This document shows, in pieces, positions 43,204-52,614 of a stretch of 64,000 nucleotides of DNA. Positions within the stretch are counted from its first letter, which is position 1. Every line of letters starts with the position of its first letter. The notes beneath the pieces were generated by a model that was not told the DNA's origin, searched no databases, and worked only from the letters and a program-made list of their open reading frames with translations. The DNA is taken from contig NZ_MKFI01000002.1 of assembly GCF_001982635.1 (NCBI RefSeq), positions 857,313-921,312 on the forward strand, read 5' to 3'. The position numbers and the translations under genes were made by a program. This stretch comes from Bradyrhizobium mercantei (GTDB taxonomy: Bacteria > Pseudomonadota > Alphaproteobacteria > Rhizobiales > Xanthobacteraceae).

Positions 43204-44295
43204 ATGCAATTGTCCTCGACACTGAGCTGGCTGGTCGACGCCGCGGCCGAGACCGCGAGCGCAAACCGGTTGCTGGCGGACCTCGGTCGTCACCTTATCA
43301 CGGATCGCCTGCCGCTTGCCGGCGGCGCCCTGACGCTCGAAGTTCCGCACCCGCTGATTGCAAGACGAACCTGGCTGTGGCGTGCCGACAATGGCGAAGT
43401 CATCGAGGCGCTCGGCTTCGCGCCGGAACAACCCTTTGCGATGCCCGATATGGTGGGATCCGGCGACGCCGGCCGGCGCTGGCTCGGCAGCCTCGCGCCC
43501 GGCCCGATCCACGAGGACACGGTTGGAACGCGGCCGGATGGCCCGACCCTCGGCTGGATCGGAACACGCCCCTTCACCTCCAGAGAGGCGGATCAATTGC
43601 GCGAGGCGGCGCGGTTCACGGCCGCACCGCTCGCCGCGCTGGCGGCGCGCGCGACATTGACGGCGGCGCTGGAAGCCTATCTCGGCCGGCGCAGCGCGGG
43701 GCGCGTCCTGGCATCGCCGTTGCGGCGCAACACCGGCGAGACCATTCGGGCGGCGCTGTTGTTTGCCGACCTGCGCGGCTTCACCGCGCTTTCCGAAAGC
43801 CGTCCGCCCGCCGAGGTGATCGCGGCACTCGACGCCTGGTTCGATCGCATCGCCGGTGCGACCCACGCTTTCGGCGGCGAGGTGCTGAAATTCATCGGCG
43901 ACGGCCTGCTCGCGATCTTTCCGGTCACGACCAGCGCGCGCCGCGCATCCGAGGCGGCGTTGCGCGCGGTGGCGGCGGCGCGCGTCGGCATGGCGCATCT
44001 CGATATTGAGCGGCGCAAGCAGGGCCTGCCGCCGCTGCCCTTCGGCGTAGCGCTGCATCTCGGCGAAGTGCATTGGGGCAATATCGGCGCCGCCGACCGC
44101 CTCGACTTCACCGCGATCGGCGCCGCGGTCAATCTGGTCAGCCGTCTGGAGGGCCTGTGCAAGCCGCTGGAGCAAACCGTGCTGGTCTCGGGCGCGCTCG
44201 CCGCCGAGGTCGAGACGCCGCTGATCGCGCTCGGCACCCATGAACTCCGCGGCATCGCGCAGCCCTGCGCGGTCTTCACCCTGCCGGAGACATGA
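43204..44295 (+). CDS. Class III adenylate cyclase
   Basis: 363 aa with ATG 43204; GTG 43168 would add 12 residues. The N-terminal ~170 residues form a domain seen in rhizobial cyclases. The catalytic domain starts near 180: metal Asp189 (LLFADLRGFTAL), Lys229 and metal Asp233 (EVLKFIGDGLLAIF), Asp301 (RLDFTAIGAAVNLVSRLEG), Asn310 and Arg314. Lys/Asp at the purine-contacting positions indicates ATP rather than GTP. All catalytic residues are intact, so it should make cAMP. No membrane helix, so cytoplasmic. Confidence 0.92.
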   Translation: MQLSSTLSWLVDAAAETASANRLLADLGRHLITDRLPLAGGALTLEVPHPLIARRTWLWRADNGEVIEALGFAPEQPFAMPDMVGSGDAGRRWLGSLAPGPIHEDTVGTRPDGPTLGWIGTRPFTSREADQLREAARFTAAPLAALAARATLTAALEAYLGRRSAGRVLASPLRRNTGETIRAALLFADLRGFTALSESRPPAEVIAALDAWFDRIAGATHAFGGEVLKFIGDGLLAIFPVTTSARRASEAALRAVAAARVGMAHLDIERRKQGLPPLPFGVALHLGEVHWGNIGAADRLDFTAIGAAVNLVSRLEGLCKPLEQTVLVSGALAAEVETPLIALGTHELRGIAQPCAVFTLPET

Positions 44296-44300
44296 GCCGG

Positions 44301-44552
44301 TCATCGGAACAGGCGCAACCACGGCGCCAGGTGAAATGCGCACATCAACGCGTACATCGGGACCATCCCCTGCAATGAGAACGATCCCTGCATCGCGCCG
44401 CAGATCATGTCGTCCGGCGCCATCGCGGCCACCAGCGCCATGACAGCGAAGGTCGGCGCCGCCGCCAGCGACAGCAGGCGCGCCATGACATCGCCGCGTC
44501 GGCCAAACCGGCCCTTCAACCAGGCTTCACGCGTTTCCATGCTGGTCATCAT
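44301..44552 (-). CDS. Small two-helix membrane protein, unknown function
   Basis: 83 aa: a charged head (METREAWLKGRFGRRGDVMA), a helix (LLSLAAAPTFAVMALVAAMA), a Cys-containing loop PDDMICGAMQG, and a second helix ending HLAPWLRLF. Convergent with the cyclase gene (5 bp apart) and divergent from the winged-helix regulator gene. No family recognised. Confidence 0.6.
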   Translation of the reverse strand: MMTSMETREAWLKGRFGRRGDVMARLLSLAAAPTFAVMALVAAMAPDDMICGAMQGSFSLQGMVPMYALMCAFHLAPWLRLFR

Positions 44553-44641
44553 TCGATCTCTCTGGAGATGATCCATGTCGTCATGTGCTAGGTTAGAACC
44601 GGGCCTCGGAGGGTGAGAGTGACAAGTGTGTCGGGATTCGA

Positions 44642-45862
44642 ATGGACTCGCTGATATCAGCTGCGGCGCGCGCGCTCGCGGCGGGTGATCCCCTCGGCGC
44701 ACTGAAACGGGTAGCCCTGCGCGACGATGCGCCGGCGCTGGCGCTGCGCGGCATCGCGATGGCCCGGCTCGGCGATTTCGCCCGCGCCAAGGAGCTGTTG
44801 CGGCGCGCCGGACGCGCCTTCGGGCCACGAGAAGCCATCGCGCGGGCGCGCTGCGTGGTGGCCGAGGCCGAGATCGCGCTGGTGTCGCGCGATCTCTCTT
44901 TTCCCTCGAAGAGCCTCGCTGCGGCGCGCGCAACGCTCGCGGCGCGTGGCGATGCACTCAACGCCGCGCATGCCGGCTACCTCGAGATCCGCCGCCTGCT
45001 CTTGATCGGGAGCATAGATGCGGCCGAGCGCATGCTTGACGGCCTCGATCCGGCGCCCTTCCCGCCGGCGCTGCGGGTCGGCCATGAACTGGTTGTCGCC
45101 GGGATCGCGATGCGGCGGCTGCGGACCAAGCCGGCACGCGATGCGCTGGCACGGGCCAAGGATGCGGCACACCGCGCCGGCATCGCGGAGCTTGCGGCCG
45201 AGGTCGAGAGCACCGCGCGCCTGCTCACGACGCCTGCGGCGCGCCTGATCGCGCGCGGCAGCGAGCGGCCGCTGCTGCTGGAAGAGGTCGAAGCCCTGAT
45301 GGCGTCGAAGGCGCTTGTCGTCGACGCCTGCCGCTATGTGGTGCGCGATATCAAGACCACGGTCTCGCTGACGCGCCGGCCGGTGCTGTTCGCGCTCGCC
45401 CGCGCGCTGGGCGAAGCCTGGCCGCAGGACGTGTCGCGCGGCACGCTGATCGCCCGCGCCTTTCGCGGCAAGCACGCCGATGAATCACACCGTGCGCGGC
45501 TGCGGGTCGAGATCGGACGGCTGCGCCGGGCGCTGCGGCCGCTTGCCGATCTCAGTGCCACGCCTGATGGCTTCGTACTGGAGCCGCATGGCCGCCGCGA
45601 GGTGACCGTGCTGGCGCTGCCGGTCGAGGAGGAGCACGCGGCGGTGCTGGCGTTTCTCGCCGACGGCGAGGCCTGGTCGAGCTCGGCCCTGTCGGTCGCG
45701 CTCGGGGCGAGCCAGCGCACCGTACAGCGCGCGCTCGACGCCCTGGCCGCCGCCGGCAAGGTGCAGTCGGTCGGCCGCGCCCGAGCCCGGCGCTGGATGA
45801 CGCCCCCGGTCCCGGGATTCACGACGACGTTGTTACTCCCTGCTCCGCTGCCGAACGGCTAG
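44642..45862 (+). CDS. Winged-helix/TPR regulator
   Basis: 406 aa. Tandem TPR-like helices in residues 1-190 (RGIAMARLGDFARAKELLRR, ARDALARAKDAAHRAGIAEL), a linking region, then a BTAD/winged-helix-like segment (LRVEIGRLRRALRPLADLSA) and a final helix-turn-helix (SALSVALGASQRTVQRALDA, GKVQSVGRARARRWM). The unusual placement of the winged helix at the C-terminus is characteristic of a little-studied bradyrhizobial regulator type. The beta-propeller gene starts 33 bp after its stop. Confidence 0.7.
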   Translation: MDSLISAAARALAAGDPLGALKRVALRDDAPALALRGIAMARLGDFARAKELLRRAGRAFGPREAIARARCVVAEAEIALVSRDLSFPSKSLAAARATLAARGDALNAAHAGYLEIRRLLLIGSIDAAERMLDGLDPAPFPPALRVGHELVVAGIAMRRLRTKPARDALARAKDAAHRAGIAELAAEVESTARLLTTPAARLIARGSERPLLLEEVEALMASKALVVDACRYVVRDIKTTVSLTRRPVLFALARALGEAWPQDVSRGTLIARAFRGKHADESHRARLRVEIGRLRRALRPLADLSATPDGFVLEPHGRREVTVLALPVEEEHAAVLAFLADGEAWSSSALSVALGASQRTVQRALDALAAAGKVQSVGRARARRWMTPPVPGFTTTLLLPAPLPNG

Positions 45863-45895
45863 CATCGGGTTGAAATCAGACAACTGGAGCGCCGC

Positions 45896-46540
45896 ATGAA
45901 GAAGTCCGAAGCCGAGATCATCCGTGAATATGTCTTCGAAGGCGTCGAGAGCGTCGGCGGCGTCAGCTTCGACGGCGAGCAGGTCTGGTTCGCGGCCGGC
46001 GGCCAGCTGGTGGCGTTCGATCCCGACAGTGGCAACAGGACCCGCACCCTCGACATTGCGGCCCATGCCGGCACCGCGTTCGACGGCAAGCACCTCTATC
46101 AGATCGCCGAGGACCGCATCCTGAAGATCGAGCCGAACAGCGGACGCGTGCTGTCGACGATCCCCTCGCCCGGCGGCGGCCGCGATTCCGGCCTCGCCTG
46201 GGCGGAAGGCTCGCTATGGGTCGGCCAGTATCGCGACCGCACGATCCACCAGGTCGATCCGGAAACCGGCAAGATCATCCGGACCATCGAAAGCAACCGG
46301 TTCGTCACCGGCGTTTCCTGGGTCGATGGCGAACTCTGGCACGGCACCTGGGAAGGCGACGAGAGCGATGTGCGGCGCATCGATCCGCAGAGCGGCGAGG
46401 TGCTCGAACGGCTGGAGATGCCGCAGGGCGTGTTCGTCTCCGGGCTGGAGTCCGATGGCAAGGACCGGTTCTTCTGCGGCAGCGGCTCGACCAACAACAA
46501 GGTGCGCTCGATCCGGCGGCCGAAGCGCGGCCGCGCGTGA
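45896..46540 (+). CDS. Small beta-propeller protein (glutamine cyclotransferase-like)
   Basis: 214 aa with repeating W-x-x-DPxxG blades: FDGEQVWFAAGGQLVAFDPD, SGLAWAEGSLWVGQYRDRTI, HQVDPETGKI, GVSWVDGELWHGTWEGDESD. There is no signal peptide, so it is cytoplasmic, whereas true glutaminyl cyclases are exported. The annotation as glutaminyl cyclase-like is by fold only. Probably in an operon with the upstream regulator. Confidence 0.72.
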   Translation: MKKSEAEIIREYVFEGVESVGGVSFDGEQVWFAAGGQLVAFDPDSGNRTRTLDIAAHAGTAFDGKHLYQIAEDRILKIEPNSGRVLSTIPSPGGGRDSGLAWAEGSLWVGQYRDRTIHQVDPETGKIIRTIESNRFVTGVSWVDGELWHGTWEGDESDVRRIDPQSGEVLERLEMPQGVFVSGLESDGKDRFFCGSGSTNNKVRSIRRPKRGRA

Positions 46541-46547
46541 AGCAGAC

Positions 46548-47765
46548 TCACGCCGTCGCGGGCGCTGCCGTGGTCCGCACCGCCGGCATCGGGCGGAAGG
46601 TCATCATGATCAGGAACGCGCCGATGCCGACGGCCCAGGAGCCGACATAGAGCCACGTGTAACTCGCGAAGGTGTCGTAGATCAGGCCGCCGGCCAGAGG
46701 CCCGGTCGCCATGCCGAGACTGCCGGCCATCGCGGTGCCGCCGATCACGGTGCCCATCATCCGCAGCGGAAAATTCTCGCGGATCAGCACCGAATAGAGC
46801 GGCATGGTGCCGGCATAGATGAAGCCGAAGATCGCCGCGACCGCGTAGAACGCCGCGAGCTCGCGCACGAAGACATAGCCGAGTGCGCCGAACGCCTGCG
46901 CCAGCAGCCCGAGCACCAGCACGCGCTTGGCGCCGAAGCGGTCGCCAAGCAGGCCGAAGGCGATGCGGCCGCCCATGCCGGCGAGCCCTTCGACGCTGTA
47001 GATCGTCACCGCAGCGACCATCGGAATGCCGCAGGTGACCGCGTAACTCACAGTGTGGATGATCGGTCCCGAATGAGTGGCGCAGCAGAAGAAATTGGTC
47101 GCGATCAGGATGATGAATTGCGGTGAGCGCAGCGCTTGTCCCAGCGACATCGGCGGCTCGCCGTTCTCGGAGGGCGCTTCAGCGTGGCCGCCTTGCAGCG
47201 CCGGCGGACGGCGCACCAGCAACGAGACCGGGATCATGATCGCGCCGACCACGCCCGAGACGATCAGCATCGCGGTCCGCCAGTCGTGGTGGGAGATCAG
47301 CCAGGCCGCGAGCGGCGACATCGTCATCGGCGCCATGCCCATGCCCGCCGATACCAGCGAGACGGCGAGGCTTCGATGGGTATCGAACCAGCCGGTGACG
47401 CAGGCCATCATCGGGGCGAAGATCGCGGCCGTGGCGGCGCCCACCAGCACGCCGAACAGGAATTGAAATACCAGCAGTGACGGCGACTGGCTGGCGAGCG
47501 CAAGGCTCGCCGCCAGCACGACCGATCCGGTCAGCACCACCGCGAGCGGCCCGAAGCGGTCGGACAGCGTGCCCCAGATCATGCTGGTGAAGGCCATCGC
47601 GAGGAAGCCGATCGTCATCGCGCTGGAGATGCCGGTCACCGACCAGCCGGTCTCGCGCGCCATCGGCTGCAGGAACACCGGCAGCGAAAACATGCCGCCG
47701 ATCGCGACGCAGCCGAGCAGGCCGCCGGCCGCGACGATCACCCAGCGATAGGTCGAATTGCTCAT
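46548..47765 (-). CDS. MFS transporter, monocarboxylate/oxalate-formate antiporter type
   Basis: 405 aa, twelve helices. MFS loop motif GTLSDRFGPLAVVL, and the OFA-like helix 4 GAATAAIFAPMMACVTGWFD, with a second-half motif GRIAFGLLGDRFGAKRVLVLG. The ATG at 47765 fits the family start MSNSTYRW. Likely moves a monocarboxylate or another organic anion. The gene upstream on the same strand is an orphan ABC binding protein, 138 bp away. Confidence 0.87.
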   Translation of the reverse strand: MSNSTYRWVIVAAGGLLGCVAIGGMFSLPVFLQPMARETGWSVTGISSAMTIGFLAMAFTSMIWGTLSDRFGPLAVVLTGSVVLAASLALASQSPSLLVFQFLFGVLVGAATAAIFAPMMACVTGWFDTHRSLAVSLVSAGMGMAPMTMSPLAAWLISHHDWRTAMLIVSGVVGAIMIPVSLLVRRPPALQGGHAEAPSENGEPPMSLGQALRSPQFIILIATNFFCCATHSGPIIHTVSYAVTCGIPMVAAVTIYSVEGLAGMGGRIAFGLLGDRFGAKRVLVLGLLAQAFGALGYVFVRELAAFYAVAAIFGFIYAGTMPLYSVLIRENFPLRMMGTVIGGTAMAGSLGMATGPLAGGLIYDTFASYTWLYVGSWAVGIGAFLIMMTFRPMPAVRTTAAPATA

Positions 47766-47903
47766 TCCGGAACTCCCATGCAGCTCATTCTGGATGGAAG
47801 ACGAGCGGCCCGGAGTGGAACCGACAGCCGTTGATCGCACCTGCTCACTTTTTTGCGAGCCCGGCGGCCTCCAACGGCCGCTACCGCGACCATCGCCCCG
47901 TGG

Positions 47904-49070
47904 TCAGCGGCCGGCCACACTGCATCCGGGCTGCGGCGCGATCTCGCCGAGCGCACGGACCTGCACGAGATCAGAGCCTTGCGTCTTGGCAATGAACATG
48001 TTCATCGCCGCGTGATGATCTCGACCGAGCGTCACCGGGCCGGTCTGCGACGCGATGGTGACGCCCGCCATCGCATCGATGATGGCCTCCTTGTCGAGCT
48101 TGCCCGCCTTCTCTGCCGCCGCCTTGAGTGCGATCAGGGTGTTGTAGTGCGTCATCACGTAGTTCGACACTGCGACGCCCGGCTCAGCGGCAGCGCGCGC
48201 TTTCGCGACGAACGCCTTGACGGCGGGATCCTCGCTCGCCGCAACCGCCGGCACCACCGTCACCATGTTCTGGCCCTTGCCGCGGAAGATACCGAGATCG
48301 ACCTCCGACAATCCGAGGAAGGCGACAGTGATGTCCTTCAGAAGCCCGGCCTCGTCGGCCTGCCGGATGAAATCCATCCCGTCGCCCTTCAGCGCGAACA
48401 GCAGCACCTTGGCCTTGCTCGCCGCGACCTCCTTGATCAGCGGTGAGAAGTCGGTCTCCGTCCCCAGCGTGTACTTGGTCCCGACCACCTTGCCGCCGAG
48501 CTTCTCGATCAGGGGCTGCGCGATGTCGAACATCTGATGCGGCCAGACCCGGTCGGCGCCGAGCAGGAAATACGTGTTGCCGAAGGTTTGCGTCATGTAG
48601 GGCAGCAGCTGGCCAAGCTCCTGGTTCGGCACCGCGCCGAACGAAAACAGATAGCGGCTGCATTTGCCGCCCTCGTAATTGGTGGCATAGAGCAGCGGCG
48701 TCTTCGAGCTCTCGGCAAGCGGCACCAGCGCATTCAGATTGCGCGAGGTGATCGGACCGACCACGGCCAGCACGCCCTGCTTCTCGACCAGCGAACGCAT
48801 CGCGTCGACGGCGGCCTCCGGCCGTGTCTTGTCGTCGGCATAGATCACCTCGACAGGCCGGCCGAGAATGCCGCCCGCGGCGTTGATATCCTTGGCCGCG
48901 AGATCGAGCCCGAGCTTCGCCTGCTGGCCATAGAGCTCGACGCCGCCGGAGAACGGCAGCACGGCGCCGATGCGGATCGGCTCGCTGGATTCCGCCGCGC
49001 GCGAAGGCGGAAGCGCAGCGCTACAGAGCAGCAGTGCGAGCGTCGTGCAGATGATCGAGCGTGATGCCAT
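47904..49070 (-). CDS. Orphan ABC transporter binding protein, Leu/Ile/Val or amide type
   Basis: 388 aa. Signal peptide RSIICTTLALLLCSAALPPS, mature start SSEPIRIGAVLPFSGGVELY. Peripla_BP_6 body with GPITSRNLNALVPLAESSKT and TYFLLGADRVWPHQMFD, which resembles AmiC/UrtA-like receptors more than LivK. No permease or ATPase gene is nearby, so it serves a distant transporter or acts as a sensor. The ATG at 49070 follows AGGAAAG. Confidence 0.88.
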   Translation of the reverse strand: MASRSIICTTLALLLCSAALPPSRAAESSEPIRIGAVLPFSGGVELYGQQAKLGLDLAAKDINAAGGILGRPVEVIYADDKTRPEAAVDAMRSLVEKQGVLAVVGPITSRNLNALVPLAESSKTPLLYATNYEGGKCSRYLFSFGAVPNQELGQLLPYMTQTFGNTYFLLGADRVWPHQMFDIAQPLIEKLGGKVVGTKYTLGTETDFSPLIKEVAASKAKVLLFALKGDGMDFIRQADEAGLLKDITVAFLGLSEVDLGIFRGKGQNMVTVVPAVAASEDPAVKAFVAKARAAAEPGVAVSNYVMTHYNTLIALKAAAEKAGKLDKEAIIDAMAGVTIASQTGPVTLGRDHHAAMNMFIAKTQGSDLVQVRALGEIAPQPGCSVAGR

Positions 49071-49299
49071 GTACGTCTTTCCTGCGAGGCCGGATGCGAC
49101 CATGCTTTGGTCGACATTATCGGCGTGGCACTGAAGAATTCGTCAAGCGCGCCCCCATTTGCGTCACATTCGAGGCTATCCTCACACCGCGCGTTGAGAC
49201 ATCTCCGCGTCCTTCTCCCCCGGATTTCCGGCCGATCGGGCAACCCGCATCCGCGGAATGCCCGCTCACGCCTTGTCATGATTGATGAAAGGACACCTC

Positions 49300-49836
49300 T
49301 TGCAAAACCACTTCGTCCTGATCTCCGGCTGCTCCGGCGGCGGAAAATCGACGCTGCTGGCCGAACTGCGCAGACGCGGCTATCCGGTCGTCGAAGAGCC
49401 CGGCCGCCGCATCATCGCCGACGAGCTCGCGTCCGGCGGCACCGCGCTGCCCTGGGTCGATGCCCCGGCTTTCCTCCGTCGCGCCATCGACGTCGCGCTG
49501 AACGATATGGCGATGGCCAAGGCTCATTCCGGATGGGTGTTCTTCGATCGCGGCCTCATCGACGCGGCGGCGGCGCTGGAGGCCTTGACCGGCGAGCCGG
49601 TGCTGCGCGCGATCTGCGCCGCACATCGCTATCACTGGCGCGTGTTCATGGCGCCGCCATGGCCCGAGATCTACGTGACCGACGCCGGGCGACGGCACGG
49701 CATCGAGGCGGCGACGGCGGAGTATCGGCGGCTGATGGAGACACTGCCCATGCTCGGCTACGACGTCATCAGCCTGCCGAAGAATTCGCCATCCGCGCGG
49801 GCCGATTTCGTGCTGGCGACACTCAGCCTAGAATGA
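49300..49836 (+). CDS. AAA-family P-loop ATPase
   Basis: 178 aa from TTG 49300, which has AAAGGA 7 nt upstream; ATG 49285 is the alternative. Walker A SGCSGGGKST near residue 10, then EEPGRRIIADELASG, HSGWVFFDRGLIDAAAAL and HRYHWRVFMAPPWPEIYVTD, matching the AAA_28/NadR-like kinase-type group. Possibly a small nucleotide or sugar kinase. Its 3' end overlaps the convergent bamA gene by 9 bp. Confidence 0.82.
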   Translation: MQNHFVLISGCSGGGKSTLLAELRRRGYPVVEEPGRRIIADELASGGTALPWVDAPAFLRRAIDVALNDMAMAKAHSGWVFFDRGLIDAAAALEALTGEPVLRAICAAHRYHWRVFMAPPWPEIYVTDAGRRHGIEAATAEYRRLMETLPMLGYDVISLPKNSPSARADFVLATLSLE

Positions 49837-52329
49837 GGTTCCGCCGCCGAACCTGAACTCCTGCACGATGTCGTATTTGCCCTTCGTGATCGGCACCGCG
49901 TAATCGAAGCGCAGCGGGCCGAACGGCGACGCCCAGATCAGGCCGACACCGACCGAGGTTCGCACCACGTTCTCATCGTCATACTGGAGTCCGCATTTGC
50001 AAGCAGCCGTATTCACCTCGCCGGTCGCAGCCCATGACGTCGGGCCCTGGTAATCCCACAGCGAGCCGGCATCCGCATAGACCGCGCCCTTCAGCCCGAC
50101 CTCGGAGGGCAGGAACCAGAACGGCATCTGCAGCTCCATCGACGCACCCCAATATTTGGTGCCGCCGAGCGCATCGCCGACCGCCCCGAAGCTCGCATAG
50201 GTGATGTCGCGCGGCCCGATGCCTCCGGTCGCAAAGCCGCGCACGAGGTTCGGCCCCATCTGGAAATTGTCGAGCATGCGCAGATCATTGTTTCCGACCT
50301 TGCTGAGCAGGCCGCCCTGCAAATGGATCAGGCCAACGAGGTCGGACACCAAAGGCGTATAGTACTTCGCGTCGATCGCGCTCTTCAGATAGGTCACGTC
50401 GCCGCCGACCCCGGCAAAGTCCTGCTTGAAATCGATCAGCAAGCCATCCGTCGGGTTCTTGTTGTTGTCGAGCGTGTTGTAGGTCAGGGTGTATCCGATC
50501 ATCGAGGTCCAGGTTGCCCCCTGAGCCAGTTCCTCGCGCACCGGAAGAGTGGATTCGCCGTCGCCGTAGCAACCATATCCATAGAGCCCTGACGAGACCG
50601 AGTTGGTCGGATCGACACCGCCGAGCACGCTCTTGATGTACGCAGGCGTCGGATTGAACGCGAGCGAGGTGTTGGAGGCATTGTTGTTGCAGTTCGCGTA
50701 GGCACTATCGAGCGAGATTTCCTGCTGATAGAGCGAGTACCGCAGCTGGAGGGTGAGGTCCTCGCGCAAGGCGAGACCCAGCCTCGGCGAGAACCCGATC
50801 GTCTTCACGCCATAGCTCGTATAAGCGGTCGGCAGTTGCTCCTTGTAATAGGCATCGAGGCCGAGCGCCACGCGGTAGTCGAGCAGATACGGCTCGACAA
50901 AGGACAAGGTCAGGCCGCGCGAATATTCGCCATAGCTGACCGATGCTTTCGCAAACAGGCCCCGGCCGAGCAGGTTGCGTTCGGAGATGCTGACCTCGGC
51001 GAGCGGGCCGTCGGTCGTGGAGTAGCCGCCCGACACCGAGAAGTCGCCGGTCGACTTTTCCTCCAATACGACGACCAGCACGACCCGATCGCTCGATGAG
51101 CCGGGCTCGGTGGTGATCTTGACCGTCTTGAAGTAATCCAGGTTCTTCAGCCGCCGCTCGGCGCGATCGACCAGCGCGCGGTTATACGCATCGCCCTCCG
51201 AGAGATCGAACTCGCGCCGGATCACGTAGTCGCGCGTACGGCCGTTGCCGCGAATATCGATGCGCTCGATATAGGTATGCGGCCCCTCCTCGACGCGAAA
51301 CACGATCCCGACGGTGTGGGCTTCGAAATTCCGGTCGCCGTCCGGACGAACCACCGCGAAAGCGTAGCCGCGCCGCGACGCTTCGATCTGCATCTCCTCG
51401 ACCGACTTCTCGACCGCCTCGGCGTTGTAGAGCGAGCCTTCGCTGACGCGCGACAGCGAGCGCAGGGTATTTGGATCGAACCCGGCAATGTTCGAGCGGA
51501 AGCTCACCGTCGCAACGCGGTACTGCTGCCCCTCCTCGATCTTGAACGTGACCTGGAAACCCTTGTGTTCCGGATCATACTCGGCAAGCGCGGCCACGAC
51601 CTGCACGTCCGCATAGCCGTGCTTCAGGTAGAAGCGCCGGATCAGGTCGCGGTCGGCCTCGACACGGTCGGGATCATAGATGTTGGCGTTGCCGAGAAAG
51701 CTCAGGAAGTTCGTCTCATGGGTCTTGATCACGTCTTTCAGGCGCGACGCCGAGTAGCTGTTGTTGCCCATGAACTCGATGGTCTTGATGCCGGTCTTCG
51801 CGCCTTCGTCGACGGTGAAGACGAGATCGACGCGGTTGTTCGAACGCTCGATGATCTCCGGCGTGACGCGCACGTCGTAGCGGCCCGAGCGCCGGTAGAT
51901 TTCGGCGATCCGCAGCGCATCCGACTGCACCATTGGCCGCGACAGTGTGCCGCGCGACTTGGACTGCACCTCGGCCGAGAGCTGCTCGTCCTTGATCTTC
52001 TTGTTGCCCTCGAATGCGACACGATCGATCACCGGATTCTCGATCACCGACACGACGATCCGGCCGCCCACCCGATTGATCTTGACGTCCTGGAACAAGC
52101 CGGTCCCGACCAGCTCTTTCAGCGCATCATCGATCGCAGCCTGATCGAGATGCCCGCCGGGACCCGGCCTGAAATAGGAGCGGATGGTCTCCGCCTCTAT
52201 CCTCCGGTTACCCTCCACCGTGATCGCATCAACGGATTGGGCCGCCACTGGTGCCAACACCAGCCATGTCCCTGGGACCAGGAAGCCCGAGAGCACGATC
52301 GCCGCGACAAGGCTCCGCCACGTCTTCAT
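49828..52329 (-). CDS. bamA: BamA-type outer-membrane assembly factor (probable second copy)
   Basis: 833 aa. Signal peptide to about residue 31 (LAPVAAQSV), five POTRA domains (DAITVEGNRRIEAETIRSYF; IDRVAFEGNKKIKDEQLSAE; GIKTIEFMGNNSYSASRLKD; further repeats to about 430), then the beta-barrel with GGTKYWGASMELQMPF, loop-6-region motif NLVRGFATGGIGPRDI and a final strand ending FRFGGGTSF, the C-terminal aromatic signal. BamA folds and inserts outer-membrane proteins. It is not in the usual rseP-bamA-lpxD context but beside an OmpR/EnvZ pair, so it is probably an additional paralogue. Confidence 0.93.
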   Translation of the reverse strand: MKTWRSLVAAIVLSGFLVPGTWLVLAPVAAQSVDAITVEGNRRIEAETIRSYFRPGPGGHLDQAAIDDALKELVGTGLFQDVKINRVGGRIVVSVIENPVIDRVAFEGNKKIKDEQLSAEVQSKSRGTLSRPMVQSDALRIAEIYRRSGRYDVRVTPEIIERSNNRVDLVFTVDEGAKTGIKTIEFMGNNSYSASRLKDVIKTHETNFLSFLGNANIYDPDRVEADRDLIRRFYLKHGYADVQVVAALAEYDPEHKGFQVTFKIEEGQQYRVATVSFRSNIAGFDPNTLRSLSRVSEGSLYNAEAVEKSVEEMQIEASRRGYAFAVVRPDGDRNFEAHTVGIVFRVEEGPHTYIERIDIRGNGRTRDYVIRREFDLSEGDAYNRALVDRAERRLKNLDYFKTVKITTEPGSSSDRVVLVVVLEEKSTGDFSVSGGYSTTDGPLAEVSISERNLLGRGLFAKASVSYGEYSRGLTLSFVEPYLLDYRVALGLDAYYKEQLPTAYTSYGVKTIGFSPRLGLALREDLTLQLRYSLYQQEISLDSAYANCNNNASNTSLAFNPTPAYIKSVLGGVDPTNSVSSGLYGYGCYGDGESTLPVREELAQGATWTSMIGYTLTYNTLDNNKNPTDGLLIDFKQDFAGVGGDVTYLKSAIDAKYYTPLVSDLVGLIHLQGGLLSKVGNNDLRMLDNFQMGPNLVRGFATGGIGPRDITYASFGAVGDALGGTKYWGASMELQMPFWFLPSEVGLKGAVYADAGSLWDYQGPTSWAATGEVNTAACKCGLQYDDENVVRTSVGVGLIWASPFGPLRFDYAVPITKGKYDIVQEFRFGGGTSF

Positions 52330-52614
52330 TCCACACCTCGCAAACAAGCCGCCCGTTGTGTCGCGATGCTGATGGCTGCGGTGTGGCTGCCGGATTGCGG
52401 GATTATTTCCAATGGTTTGGGACTGTGAGCGCATCGCGGCGCCGCTGCGGCCGCGGTTTGTTTCCGCCCGCGCGCGCCGCTCACAGTTCAGAAACACTAT
52501 GCTTATGAAAAGGCGTAATGCCGCCCACAAGCAACGCCTATGCTGGTCGATGGGTGGCAGAGCGCGCGGCAGAACGCGTGCGAAAGACGCTATGATGAGG
52601 CCCAGTCGCGGACC

